Part shown: positions 26,083 to 35,427 of the stretch, piece by piece | Numbering within the stretch: position 1 is the stretch's first letter | How the letters are laid out: each line of letters begins with the position of its first letter | Assembly: GCF_040833955.1 (NCBI RefSeq) | Contig: NZ_CP162134.1 | Span: 204,961 to 268,960, forward strand | Reading direction: 5' to 3' | DNA: 64,000 nt | DNA from: Leptospira sp. WS60.C2 | GTDB taxonomy: Bacteria; Spirochaetota; Leptospiria; Leptospirales; Leptospiraceae | Translations under genes and position numbers: made by a program | Notes under the pieces: generated by a model | What the model was told of the DNA's origin: nothing | Database searches by the model: none | Seen by the model: the letters and a program-made list of their open reading frames with translations, nothing else

Positions 26083-26093
26083 GCGAGGAAGGA

Positions 26094-26117
26094 CTTGCCA
26101 GACATCCATCTGGCAAG
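26094..26117 (-). terminator. Perfect 9-bp stem-loop after aconitase
   Basis: CTTGCCAGA (26094-26102), loop CATCCA, TCTGGCAAG (26109-26117). It lies 17 bp after the acnA stop on the reverse strand and before the next gene. The sequence after it lacks a U-tract, so it may be a processing or mRNA-stabilising hairpin rather than a terminator. Confidence 0.5.
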
Positions 26118-26134
26118 CGTTTCGAACTTAGGTT

Positions 26135-28390
26135 TTACGCTTTCATCAAATTCAAAGCAGCACCTGCTTTGAACCATTCGATTTGTTGCGCGTTGTAAGT
26201 GTGGTTCACTTGGATCTCATCTTTTTTTCCATCTTTGTGATTGAGAACCAAAGTGAGTGGTTTTCCTTCTTGGAAAGAAGTGAGGCCGATGATGTCGATT
26301 GAATCGTCTTCTTGGATTTTATCGTAATCATCTTTGTTGGCAAACGTGAGCGCAAGCATCCCTTGTTTTTTCAAGTTTGTTTCGTGGATACGAGCAAACG
26401 ATTTCACAAGCACCGCTCTCACACCCAAATGTCTTGGTTCCATTGCCGCATGCTCTCTAGAAGAACCCTCTCCATAGTTTTCATCCCCTACCACAATGGA
26501 CCCAATGCCTTGTGCTTTGTAAGCTCTTTGTGTTTGAGGAACTGGTTCGTAGTTTCCTGTGATTTGATTTTTGACTTCATTGGTTTTGCCATTGAAGAAG
26601 TTGGTCGCACCAATGAGAAGGTTGTTTGAAATATTATCCAAGTGACCACGGAATTTTAACCAAGGGCCTGCCATCGAGATATGATCTGTTGTACATTTTC
26701 CTTTGGCTTTGATGAGGAGTTTTAAACCTTTGAGGTCTGTTCCTTCCCAAGCTTTGAACGGAGCAAGGAGTTGTAATCTTGTAGAACTTGGATCGACTAT
26801 GACTTGAACACCAGATCCGTCTGCTGCAGGAGCTACATAACCAGCATCCTCTACCGCAAAACCTTTGCTAGGTAGTTCTTCTCCCGTTGGTGGGTCGAGT
26901 TTTACCTTTTCCCCTTTTTCATTCACAAGAGTGTCGGTGAGTGGGTTAAAACCTAGATCCCCTGCAATGGCAAGTGCTGTTGTGATTTCTGGCGATGCCA
27001 CAAACGCAAAGGTGTTTGGGTTCCCGTCTTGTCGTGCTTGGAAGTTACGATTGAAGGAGTGAACGATTGTATTCTTTTCCTTTTTCTCGGCACCGACACG
27101 AGACCACATTCCGATACAAGGTCCGCAAGCATTGGAGAATACTTTTGCACCAATTTTGTTGAACGTATCGATAAAACCATCGCGTTGGATGGTGTAACGA
27201 ACAAGTTCCGAACCTGGTGTAATGGTAAATTCAGCTTTGGTTTTGAGACCTTTGGAAGCCACTTGTTTCGCAAGAGACGCTGCACGAGAGATGTCTTCAT
27301 AAGAGGAGTTGGTACAAGATCCGATAAGACCCACTTCTACTTTGAGTGGCCATCCATTCTTTTCTGCCTCTTCTTTCATTTTCGAAATAGGTGTGGCAAG
27401 GTCTGGAGTGAATGGACCATTCACATATGGCTCAAGAGTATCGAGATCGATTTCAATCACTTGGTCAAAATACTTTGCTGGGTCCGCGTACACTTCTGGG
27501 TCAGCCGTTAAGTGTGCCTTGTATTTGTTCGCAAGATCTGCCACATCACTTCTGTTAGTAGAACGAAGGTAACGTTCCATGGAAGCATCATATCCAAAAG
27601 TAGATGTAGTTGCTCCAATTTCAGCACCCATGTTACAAATTGTACCTTTTCCAGTACACGAAAGAGCTTCGGCACCAGGACCAAAGTATTCTACGATGGC
27701 ACCAGTTCCTCCTTTGACAGTGAGGATCCCTGCTACTTTTAAAATCACGTCTTTTGCGGATGTCCAACCATTCAGTTTACCTGTGAGTTTCACACCGATT
27801 GCTTTTGGCCACTTGAGTTCCCAAGGAAGTCCCGCCATCACATCACAAGCGTCAGCTCCACCGACACCAATTGCCACCATTCCGAGACCACCAGCGTTCA
27901 CTGTGTGAGAATCTGTTCCAATCATCATTCCACCAGGGAAGGCATAGTTTTCCAAAACCACTTGGTGGATGATTCCAGCACCTGGTTTCCAAAATCCGAT
28001 TCCGTATTTATTGGAAACAGAAGATAAAAAATCATAAACTTCTTTGTTTTCTTTAACAGCAACGCCAAGGTCTTTGCCTGATTCGTCTTTTGCTGTGATT
28101 AAGTGGTCACAGTGAACCGTAGAAGGCACTGCCACTTTTTTTCGGCCAGCTTGCATAAACTGCAAAAGAGCCATTTGTGCCGTTGCATCTTGCATGGCAA
28201 CTCGGTCTGGTGCAAAGTCTACATAGTCAGCACCACGCCCAAAACTTTTGGTTGGGTTTCCGTCCCAAAGGTGGTTGTATAAAATCTTTTCTGTGAGAGT
28301 GAGGGGTCGACCCACAATCTTCCTGGCTTGTGCAATGGCCGCTTCCATTTTGGAGTAACGAGCCGCAATCATTTCTATATCAAATGCCAT
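26135..28390 (-). CDS. acnA: Aconitate hydratase (mitochondrial type)
   Basis: 751 residues. Aconitase interconverts citrate and isocitrate in the TCA cycle with a [4Fe-4S] cluster. Cluster ligands are in GSCTNSS (near residue 357) and [11 protein letters not shown] (near 420-425). The substrate-binding histidines are in TVHCDHLI and [11 protein letters not shown], and the C-terminal swivel domain has [15 protein letters not shown]. The length and start ([15 protein letters not shown]) match the short, eukaryote-like class, not the 870-890-residue AcnB type or the long IRP-like AcnA type. It is followed by the J-domain-like gene after 52 bp. Confidence 0.97.
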   Translation of the reverse strand: MAFDIEMIAARYSKMEAAIAQARKIVGRPLTLTEKILYNHLWDGNPTKSFGRGADYVDFAPDRVAMQDATAQMALLQFMQAGRKKVAVPSTVHCDHLITAKDESGKDLGVAVKENKEVYDFLSSVSNKYGIGFWKPGAGIIHQVVLENYAFPGGMMIGTDSHTVNAGGLGMVAIGVGGADACDVMAGLPWELKWPKAIGVKLTGKLNGWTSAKDVILKVAGILTVKGGTGAIVEYFGPGAEALSCTGKGTICNMGAEIGATTSTFGYDASMERYLRSTNRSDVADLANKYKAHLTADPEVYADPAKYFDQVIEIDLDTLEPYVNGPFTPDLATPISKMKEEAEKNGWPLKVEVGLIGSCTNSSYEDISRAASLAKQVASKGLKTKAEFTITPGSELVRYTIQRDGFIDTFNKIGAKVFSNACGPCIGMWSRVGAEKKEKNTIVHSFNRNFQARQDGNPNTFAFVASPEITTALAIAGDLGFNPLTDTLVNEKGEKVKLDPPTGEELPSKGFAVEDAGYVAPAADGSGVQVIVDPSSTRLQLLAPFKAWEGTDLKGLKLLIKAKGKCTTDHISMAGPWLKFRGHLDNISNNLLIGATNFFNGKTNEVKNQITGNYEPVPQTQRAYKAQGIGSIVVGDENYGEGSSREHAAMEPRHLGVRAVLVKSFARIHETNLKKQGMLALTFANKDDYDKIQEDDSIDIIGLTSFQEGKPLTLVLNHKDGKKDEIQVNHTYNAQQIEWFKAGAALNLMKA

Positions 28391-28500
28391 CTGAACCTCT
28401 TATACCTATCAGACCGTAGGAAAAAAGGGAATCAATCGAAAATTAAACTACAAAACCTAAAATCAGTAAATTTGGTTCTTTTGGAGAATCGAAAGCTTGC

Positions 28501-29031
28501 TCAACCGTCAATGCGAACATAAACTTCATCCGCTTTTAGGATGAGGCCTGTTTTGATTTCGATGAGCCGAGTGTTTACAAAAACGCCTTCTTGGTATGGG
28601 GTGACGATCCCTGTAATGATGACATCTAATTTGAGCACTTCACCTATTTTACGCAAGGTGGCAGTGTCTGTGGGAGAATCTAAACTTAAGCCTGCTTCTT
28701 TTAAGGCCTTTTGGTTGGCCAAACGATCCAAAATGAGAAATCTGTCTTTTTTTACAAGTTCCGTTGTGAGTTTTTCAGCAAGAATCTCACCATAGGGGCT
28801 TTTTTTCCCTTCATTGTCTAAAAATGTTAAGACAACCAATCGTTCCGGTTGAAAATAAAACCCTTTTTCTGACAAAGAGGAAGCCAATTGTTCTAAGGGA
28901 GGAACCGTTGGTTTTTTTGGTTTCGTTTCCCTCTCATCTCCCAAATAACATGCGTTTGCTGCCATGAGTAAAAACAGGAAATATAAAATTTTAAAACGCA
29001 ACTTCCATTCCAAGAGAGGTAACATATTCAT
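28501..29031 (-). CDS. FlgO-like putative lipoprotein
   Basis: 176 residues from the ATG at 29031 (29025 is an alternative; the longer frame to 29073 adds a poor leader). The hydrophobic signal ends in MAANAC. The mature domain reads RLVVLTFLDNEGKKSPYGEILAEKLTTELVKKDRFLILDR...KLDVIITGIVTPYQEGVFVNTRLIEIKTG, the FlgO/CsgG-like fold seen in outer-membrane and flagella-linked lipoproteins. Its start lies inside the 3' end of the upstream exported-protein gene (about 40-bp overlap), so they are likely co-expressed. Confidence 0.7.
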   Translation of the reverse strand: MNMLPLLEWKLRFKILYFLFLLMAANACYLGDERETKPKKPTVPPLEQLASSLSEKGFYFQPERLVVLTFLDNEGKKSPYGEILAEKLTTELVKKDRFLILDRLANQKALKEAGLSLDSPTDTATLRKIGEVLKLDVIITGIVTPYQEGVFVNTRLIEIKTGLILKADEVYVRIDG

Positions 29032-30010
29032 AAAACGATCTTCCATTAAATGCATTCCCAACCATATAACCACCAGGAACCCCTACGAGCATACCGTCTT
29101 TATAAAATTGATTTTGAAAATTTAGAAAAAAAGTGGTTTTAAGTTTGCCAGGGTGTTTTCCCCGAAAGGATGCCGAAAACGTTTCAGGCGATCGACCATT
29201 TTGATCCCTAACCTGTAACATAGGATCGTTAAACACATTGAAAATTTGGTTCCCCACATAAAGTGAATAGTTTTTAGAAGGATCTAAAAAGAAGATAAAC
29301 CCGAGAGAAGCAATGTCTTGTGCAGGGATAAAACCAAGTTGTCCATTGGCTGATGTAGGCCTTTGGTGGATATAATTGTAACGAAGATTGAGTTGTACTT
29401 TGTCACTGCCTAAAAAAAAAGAGAACCTACCTCCATCGTTCGCATATATGGTAATAGGATTTTCTACCTTTGACTGATACAATGATGTTTGCACTTTCAA
29501 AAAAGGCGATGCTGAAAAATTTCCTTGGTATTCAAACAATGACTTAGGATCATATAACGTGCGCTTGTTTGTCTCAAGTTGGCGAAAGATCATATTTACT
29601 GAAGGATGATTGGGGGTTGTTAGAATGGTTTGTGATAAAGCCGGTTCCCCACTCAGTTTTGCATCTTGGACAGAATACAAAGCGGGAGAACCATCTGACT
29701 CTCTTTGCGATGAAGAGTAGGAAAAATTGCTACGTTTTTTTGCTTTGATGGAAAGAAGCAAAGGCTCTTCCCATGAGAAAGAAATCATTCGGTCCTTGGC
29801 AGTTGAACTGGAGACAGGATCTACTGGTTTCGGTATGAATTTATTTAGTTCAAGGGTTAAATTTGAAGTTTTTTTTTCCACTAACAAAGATTTGGTTTTC
29901 GACTCCAAATTTTTGACCTGGTTTTCTTGGATCGGTGTCATAATCACCACGGCAAGGAGACCAATACCAGAAAGGAGAGAAACAAAAACAGAAACTTTTG
30001 GGGAGTTCAT
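28991..30010 (-). CDS. Exported protein, possibly outer-membrane
   Basis: 339 residues. Start at the ATG at 30010, which begins a signal-like segment (MNSPKVSVFVSLLSGIGLLAVVIM); the extra 26 codons upstream read as non-coding. The body is polar and beta-rich with many aromatic pairs (GRFSFFLGSDKVQLNLRYNYIHQ, KNYSLYVGNQIFNVF), and the last residue is Phe after alternating hydrophobics (SLGMEVAF), as in outer-membrane barrels. It is not a recognised family. It lies between queA and the FlgO-like gene on one strand. Confidence 0.65.
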   Translation of the reverse strand: MNSPKVSVFVSLLSGIGLLAVVIMTPIQENQVKNLESKTKSLLVEKKTSNLTLELNKFIPKPVDPVSSSTAKDRMISFSWEEPLLLSIKAKKRSNFSYSSSQRESDGSPALYSVQDAKLSGEPALSQTILTTPNHPSVNMIFRQLETNKRTLYDPKSLFEYQGNFSASPFLKVQTSLYQSKVENPITIYANDGGRFSFFLGSDKVQLNLRYNYIHQRPTSANGQLGFIPAQDIASLGFIFFLDPSKNYSLYVGNQIFNVFNDPMLQVRDQNGRSPETFSASFRGKHPGKLKTTFFLNFQNQFYKDGMLVGVPGGYMVGNAFNGRSFYEYVTSLGMEVAF

Positions 30011-30062
30011 AGAGAAACTGTAAAAACATATTTCCGAATCCAAAGTGAATGTAAACCTATTT

Positions 30063-31103
30063 TTAAAATAAGAACATCGAGTCCCCATACGAGTAAAAAC
30101 GAAATTGGTTCTGCAATGCGTACTGATACGAATCCATCACCAGTCGACTTTTCGCAAAGGCACTTACCAGTAAAAGTAAACTCGATTTAGGCAAATGAAA
30201 ATTAGTAATCAGTCCTTGTACGGATTGAATATTGTCCCCTGGCGACAAAAATATGTCAGTTTGACTTGAACCCACCTTATATTTCTGTTGTTGAGAATCA
30301 AAAACAGTTTCCAAAACACGTAAGGAAGTAGTGCCGATCGCAATCACACGTCTTCCTTCTTTTCTAGCATCGTTCAATTGGTTCGCTGTTTCCTCCGTGA
30401 TTTCGTATTTTTCTTTGTGTAGCGTTTTCGTCTGCCATTGTTCGGTGGTCAGCGGACGAAAAGTTCCATAACCGACCTGCAAGTTGACAGGAACAAATGC
30501 AACTCCCCTTTGGATCAAATCTTCTTTTAGAGCATCGGTAAAATGAAGTCCTGCTGTTGGGGCAGCGACAGAACCTGTTTTTTTTGCAAAGATAGTTTGG
30601 TATCTTTCTTTGTCTTCCTCCATCGCTGTTCGTTTAAGATACGGTGGGATGGGGATTGTGCCGAAGACTTCAAAATCTGAATCTGAAATTTGTTCTTTTG
30701 CTACCAGGATGGATAATTCCTTGTCTTTCCCATCAAACTGAAATACATACTGAGGAAAACCTACAGGAAATAAAACTTCACCTAACTTAAGCTTGGCCCT
30801 ATTTTTCAAAATACACGTCCAAACTTTGTCAGATTCATCCACTGTTTCTAAAAAAATCGATTCGTGTATACGACCTGATTCTACCTGCAAGTACACCCTA
30901 CGATAGGAAACTTTCGTATCATTGTAAACCAATACATCCCCCGGTTGTAACCAATCCCGAATGTCGCGAAATTTTGGCCCTTCCCAAAATTTCTCCTTGG
31001 ATCGGTCAACGAGAAGCAATCTTGATTCGTCTCTGTTCTTTGCAGGAAATCGAGCAATTTGTTCTTCTGGTAAGTGAAAATCAAATTCGTTTAAAAAATC
31101 CAT
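30063..31103 (-). CDS. queA: S-adenosylmethionine:tRNA ribosyltransferase-isomerase
   Basis: 346 residues. QueA transfers and isomerises the ribosyl part of SAM to 7-aminomethyl-7-deazaguanine in tRNA, giving epoxyqueuosine at the wobble base of GUN anticodons. Blocks seen: FHLPEEQIARFPAKNRDESRLL, GDVLVYNDTKV, TAGLHFTDALKEDLIQRG, VGYGTFRPL, HKEKYEI, and AIGTTSLRVLE. The length and start match the family. It is divergent from the glycosyltransferase operon (63-bp spacer). The other queuosine genes are not in the window. Confidence 0.97.
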   Translation of the reverse strand: MDFLNEFDFHLPEEQIARFPAKNRDESRLLLVDRSKEKFWEGPKFRDIRDWLQPGDVLVYNDTKVSYRRVYLQVESGRIHESIFLETVDESDKVWTCILKNRAKLKLGEVLFPVGFPQYVFQFDGKDKELSILVAKEQISDSDFEVFGTIPIPPYLKRTAMEEDKERYQTIFAKKTGSVAAPTAGLHFTDALKEDLIQRGVAFVPVNLQVGYGTFRPLTTEQWQTKTLHKEKYEITEETANQLNDARKEGRRVIAIGTTSLRVLETVFDSQQQKYKVGSSQTDIFLSPGDNIQSVQGLITNFHLPKSSLLLLVSAFAKSRLVMDSYQYALQNQFRFYSYGDSMFLF

Positions 31104-31166
31104 CTTAGAATCACCCTAGGAAAACCTTGTCAATTAACCAGAAATATTGGGAATGGTAGGAGAACT

Positions 31167-32459
31167 ATGTGGAAATTTTTAGAAACCATAGAAAGACAGG
31201 GGAAATGGATTCTCGCTGTTCTTTTTTTATACCTTTTGGTTACCTCAATCAATCAATCCCGCCAAAAATCAGATTTTTTGGACTATTACCATGCCAGTGA
31301 ACGTTGGGGAACAGGAGAAAATTTATATCGCTTCGATGTCGCTTTCGAGTTACAATCCAAAATCAAAACGGCAGAAGATTTATTTCGACCTGAAAATCTT
31401 TCCCTACTTTTGACTCTTCAAAACGAAACTGCCACTTATATTTACCCACCTCTTTTTTCTTTTTTACTCATTCCCATCACATATCTATCGGAACAGAATG
31501 CGGCACTTATATTTGAACTTTTCAGTTGGATTTCCTTACTAGGAATTTTATACCTTCTATTTCAAATCAAAGATATCAATGGAAAAACAAAACAATACAC
31601 ATATTTGATATTGATTGCCACTCTCTTTTTTAATTTTCGCTTCATTGAAAGTCATATCCAAAACAACCAAGTCGGAATCATTCTCATCTTACTTGTGTTA
31701 GCTTCCCTGCTCATCAAAAACCATTTTTTCGGAGGGATCCTCCTTGCGTTGGCTGTCAGCATTAAAATCACACCTCTTGTGTTTTTGTTTGCCTTTCTTT
31801 ATGAAAAGAAATACACAAGGATCCTTTGGTTTTTTGTCGGACTAATTCTTTGGAATGCTCTCCCACTCTTATACAATTGGGATTACACAATGCAGATGTC
31901 CAAAGAATGGATCACCCAAATCCTTGGAAATGCATTGAACAATCCACTCCTCCGCTCTTGGAAGAATAATCAATCTTTATCTTCAACTCTTGCCAAGTAT
32001 TTTGTTTCAGGAGCAGATTTTATCAACCAACCAACTTATGGTTTGCCCTTTACAAATCTATCACTTTCAGTTTTAAAGATCATACAGCTTGTATTTGTTT
32101 TGATTTATGGAATCCCGCTTCTCATGTTATGGCGTAACCCCAACCAAAAATGGGCAATTGTCTCTTTATTGTTTTTAATTTCTGCTCTATTTAGTGGAAT
32201 CAGTTGGATTCATAGTTATATCATTTGTTTGGTTCCCATTTATTTCATCTTAAACAAAATCATAGAAACCAAGAAGGATACAAAATCCTATTTGATCCTT
32301 TTTTTGTTTTTGAGTTTACCCATATTCAGTCATAGAACGTTTGTTGGACAAAAAGTAGAATCATTCCTCTCCATGTTTTCGATTCTTTTTTACTCTACCA
32401 GTTTACTGTATTTTTACATTGTTAGGTTTGCACTTCATGAAAACAAAAATTGGGATTGA
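31167..32459 (+). CDS. GT87-family membrane glycosyltransferase (DUF2029)
   Basis: 430 residues, about nine to eleven transmembrane helices. It matches the GT-C mannosyltransferase-like family GT87: an N-terminal DFLDYYHASERWGTGENLYRFD loop with the acidic pair expected at the active site, YIYPPLFSFLLIPI, and ALAVSIKITPLVFLFAFLYEKKY. Such enzymes use polyprenyl-phosphate sugars at the outer face of the inner membrane. AGGAG lies 5 nt before the ATG. It is the first gene of a seven-gene forward operon; the next gene overlaps by 23 bp. Confidence 0.85.
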   Translation: MWKFLETIERQGKWILAVLFLYLLVTSINQSRQKSDFLDYYHASERWGTGENLYRFDVAFELQSKIKTAEDLFRPENLSLLLTLQNETATYIYPPLFSFLLIPITYLSEQNAALIFELFSWISLLGILYLLFQIKDINGKTKQYTYLILIATLFFNFRFIESHIQNNQVGIILILLVLASLLIKNHFFGGILLALAVSIKITPLVFLFAFLYEKKYTRILWFFVGLILWNALPLLYNWDYTMQMSKEWITQILGNALNNPLLRSWKNNQSLSSTLAKYFVSGADFINQPTYGLPFTNLSLSVLKIIQLVFVLIYGIPLLMLWRNPNQKWAIVSLLFLISALFSGISWIHSYIICLVPIYFILNKIIETKKDTKSYLILFLFLSLPIFSHRTFVGQKVESFLSMFSILFYSTSLLYFYIVRFALHENKNWD

Positions 32460-33531
32460 TGTACGACCTCTTGCTTATGGCATTACGGGGAACTCTCGTT
32501 ATTTAGCGGAAGTTCTAAAAGTTTTATTAAGAAAACATACAGACAAAACATTTTATTTTCTCAGCAATAAACCAATTCATCCTGTTTTTTCGGATTTACT
32601 TTTACCAAACGTAATCTTGGTCATCGAAACAAAACCGATCCCTGGCCCTCTCTATTTGAATTTCATTTTGCCGAGACGACTCAAAGAACATTCAATTGAA
32701 GTATTTTGGGGAACCATTCAAATGTTACCTCTTTGGAGACTACCAATTCCAACCTATGTCAATTACCATGACCTGAACTTTATCTCCGCACCGGAAACGA
32801 TGGCAAAATGGAATTATTGGCAACATAAGTTATTATCCCCCATCACCCTAAAGAACGCAGACAAAATCTTTTGTTTGTCCCAGAATACAAAGACTGAGAT
32901 CATCCAATTTCGTCCTGAATTTAAAGATAAATGCCTTATCGTCTATCCCGGCGTTACAAAATCCAAAACAAACCCTAAGGCATTAAAGGTTAAATTCCCA
33001 AAAGAATTTTTTCTGACTGTGGGAACCTTAGAACCAAGAAAGAATATCAACCGTTTGGTGGATGCGTTTTTACGATTCAAAGAAGAACACCCCAAAGACA
33101 AACATTCTCTTTTGATCATGGGTAGAAAAGGTTGGGGAGAGGAAGGTGAAATGTTATATCAGAAATTAAATACTCCCACCATACAATCATCCGGCGTTCA
33201 ATTTATCGAGAATCCAGATGAGAACACATTAGCTCTGGCATTTCATTCCTGTAAGGCTTTCTTCTTTCCCTCCTTACATGAAGGTTTTGGTTTGCCATTG
33301 CTTGAAGCTATGTTGGAAGGGAAAAGATGCGTTGCCTCTGACATACCTGTTTTTAAAGAAATTCTCTCCGACACCTGTGATTTGTATATACCACCCAAAG
33401 ACGATTCTGGCTGGACAAATGCCTTTCAAGTGATGTCCGGCCCCAAAAAAGAAAGAAAACCAAAATTCCCATCGAAGTTATGGACTTGGCAGGAGACTGC
33501 TAAAAAAATTGAAGAGGTACTATTTTTGTGA
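32437..33531 (+). CDS. GT4-family glycosyltransferase
   Basis: 364 residues from the ATG at 32437 (MKTKIGIDVRPLAYG); six extra codons upstream are unlikely. GT-B fold with the N-terminal GIDVRPL loop, YHDLNFI, FLTVGTLEPRKNINRLVDAF, and the C-terminal donor-binding motif FFFPSLHEGFGLPLLEAMLEGKRCVASDIPVFKEIL (E-x7-E). Retaining transfer from an NDP-sugar, cytoplasmic. It probably builds part of a surface glycan with its neighbours. It overlaps the GT87 gene by 23 bp and the next gene by 4. Confidence 0.93.
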   Translation: MKTKIGIDVRPLAYGITGNSRYLAEVLKVLLRKHTDKTFYFLSNKPIHPVFSDLLLPNVILVIETKPIPGPLYLNFILPRRLKEHSIEVFWGTIQMLPLWRLPIPTYVNYHDLNFISAPETMAKWNYWQHKLLSPITLKNADKIFCLSQNTKTEIIQFRPEFKDKCLIVYPGVTKSKTNPKALKVKFPKEFFLTVGTLEPRKNINRLVDAFLRFKEEHPKDKHSLLIMGRKGWGEEGEMLYQKLNTPTIQSSGVQFIENPDENTLALAFHSCKAFFFPSLHEGFGLPLLEAMLEGKRCVASDIPVFKEILSDTCDLYIPPKDDSGWTNAFQVMSGPKKERKPKFPSKLWTWQETAKKIEEVLFL

Positions 33532-34115
33532 AACCAATCAAACATTTGCTTTCCAAATGGAAAGAATACAAATCAAAAAAAGAATCTGCCTACTTTGGCA
33601 CATCGCTCTATGATGAGCTAACTCTCAATCCCCTTCCTTCCATCTTTTTAATTCTAGGGTCAACAGTATTCTTTTGGGTCAGTGTACCTTATATACACCA
33701 TCTAGGGAATTTTTTCTTTTGGTTCGTTGGAGTTTTGGAAATCACGAAAGTTTTAAAAATTCCTTTTTTGGATGAACTTCGTTATTATCATTACTTATCG
33801 GTATTTGTTTATTTTTACATTTCAATATCCTTGTTAATAGATATGAGTCGATTATTAGCAAAGTGGAATGTTCGATCTGTTTTTGTCAAAAATGAACTTT
33901 GGCAAATTTCTCACTCTGGTCTCGGGAAAGAACTCAACCAATACCAATTAGATGCGGAAGCATTATCACTCACCTATGAACATGGTGGATTTAGCGATTA
34001 CCTAGGACTCAATCGTTTGCTTTGGAAAAAAAATGGGAACGTAGTGTTCTCGACTCCATTCTTTTTTCCTTACAGAAAGAACAAAGCCCTCATCAATCGG
34101 ATTTTAAAAAGATAA
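33528..34115 (+). CDS. Membrane protein of unknown function in glycan operon
   Basis: 195 residues from a GTG that overlaps the previous stop (GTGA). Basic N-terminus, then two transmembrane segments (about 40-70 and 85-105) and a C-terminal cytoplasmic domain of about 85 residues with YEHGGFSDYLGLNRLLWKKNG and a repeated FFFPY aromatic patch. The domain could be a PH-like or bPH-type module, but this is a guess from size and strand pattern. No homologue is recognised. Confidence 0.65.
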   Translation: MKPIKHLLSKWKEYKSKKESAYFGTSLYDELTLNPLPSIFLILGSTVFFWVSVPYIHHLGNFFFWFVGVLEITKVLKIPFLDELRYYHYLSVFVYFYISISLLIDMSRLLAKWNVRSVFVKNELWQISHSGLGKELNQYQLDAEALSLTYEHGGFSDYLGLNRLLWKKNGNVVFSTPFFFPYRKNKALINRILKR

Positions 34116-34130
34116 CAAGGAATCTTCTTT

Positions 34131-35417
34131 TTGAAAAAGCTCTTTATTTACCTGCTTCTGCTTGGATTATTTTTATTCCATCTTAGGTATCTGTCTCGTG
34201 CCTTTGATTGGGATTCTTGTGTGTACGCACTCAACATTCAAAAGGATAGAATTGAATCTGCTTTTTTTAATCCACATCATCTGGGATTTGAATCCTCTGG
34301 TCTCTTGTATTGGAAAATGGTTCGCTCGATTTATCCGACAACGGACATCATGTTTTTTCTGCGACTTCGAATCTTGAGTTTCTCACTCTTCTTCCTGGGA
34401 CTTTTTATTTGGATCTACTACAAACTATATAAAGATTTTATACTGGCAGTTCTTCTTGCACTAGTGATCCAAGTGAGCCAAGCATTTTGGTTCTATAGTT
34501 TGCACAACGACACACCGCTCATCCATTCTTGTTTAATGGCTTTGTTATTTTTGTTTACGATCTATTTTTTACGAAATGGATTAAACAAAAAACACTTATT
34601 CATTTTATGGACCATTCAACTCTTCACGATTTACTTTCATCAATCGAATGTAATCCATTTTGGTATGGTTCCTATGGCTATTTTTTTATCACCCAATCGC
34701 AGTTTTGGGAAAAAACTACGAATCATTTTTGTCTATTTGACGTGTTTGGGTTTAGCCACCATTCTATCTTATTTATTTGTTGGTTTCGTGATCCTGAAAA
34801 GAGGGCTCGGCCCTATCGATGAAAAACATTTTTCGTTTTGGATGTTCTTATATGCGGCGATCAATCGATGGGGAACGAGTTTAGGTGAAGACAAAAATTA
34901 TGTTTTGTACTTTTATCGAGGAATTGGAGATGCATTTCTTGTCTTCCAAAATGTGATTCCAAAATTCCGTGTGAACTTATTCGATTTTCAAAATCCAAAG
35001 CACCTACCGTATAATTTAAATCTTTTGTTCTGGATTTTTAGTTTGAGTTTAGGAATTTTGAATTTCCGTACAATGTGGACCAAATACAAACCAGAAATTT
35101 TAATACTTTTGTTTTGGCTTGTCCCTTCCATTGGTTTTTATACATGGTGGGAAGGATATTTTTTTGAATTTTGGGTAGGAACCACCATTGGTCTTTGGAT
35201 TCTCAATTCATATATTTTACATTCTTATCGTTCCCATTTACTCCCAAAATTTTCGAATGCCGTTTTGCATACAATATACACGACTTTGTTTTTATTTTAT
35301 TTTCTTACGAACTTTACCTTCTCTACCCTTCCTAGATCCATTGGACCAAAATTTGGTTATACGGAAGGAATCCAAGGGCCAGTTGAAAAATTAGCAGAAG
35401 AATCAATTTACAGATAG
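34131..35417 (+). CDS. Multi-TM protein, probable GT-C glycosyltransferase
   Basis: 428 residues from a TTG with AAGGAA 11 nt upstream. About ten transmembrane segments. An early periplasmic loop has the acidic FDWDSCVYALNIQ, and later HLGFESSGLLYWKMVRSIYP and HQSNVIHFG, typical of GT39/GT83-like enzymes, where D/E residues in the first loop coordinate the lipid-linked donor. No exact family is assignable. Gaps of 15 bp and 10 bp to its neighbours keep it in the operon. Confidence 0.65.
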   Translation: MKKLFIYLLLLGLFLFHLRYLSRAFDWDSCVYALNIQKDRIESAFFNPHHLGFESSGLLYWKMVRSIYPTTDIMFFLRLRILSFSLFFLGLFIWIYYKLYKDFILAVLLALVIQVSQAFWFYSLHNDTPLIHSCLMALLFLFTIYFLRNGLNKKHLFILWTIQLFTIYFHQSNVIHFGMVPMAIFLSPNRSFGKKLRIIFVYLTCLGLATILSYLFVGFVILKRGLGPIDEKHFSFWMFLYAAINRWGTSLGEDKNYVLYFYRGIGDAFLVFQNVIPKFRVNLFDFQNPKHLPYNLNLLFWIFSLSLGILNFRTMWTKYKPEILILLFWLVPSIGFYTWWEGYFFEFWVGTTIGLWILNSYILHSYRSHLLPKFSNAVLHTIYTTLFLFYFLTNFTFSTLPRSIGPKFGYTEGIQGPVEKLAEESIYR

Positions 35418-35427
35418 GAAACCCAAC

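Noticed and set aside
31104..31133. TTGACA-17-TTCTAA promoter for queA
   Set aside because: The -10 would end 1 bp before the ATG, so transcription would begin inside the coding region, and the N-terminus matches the family.
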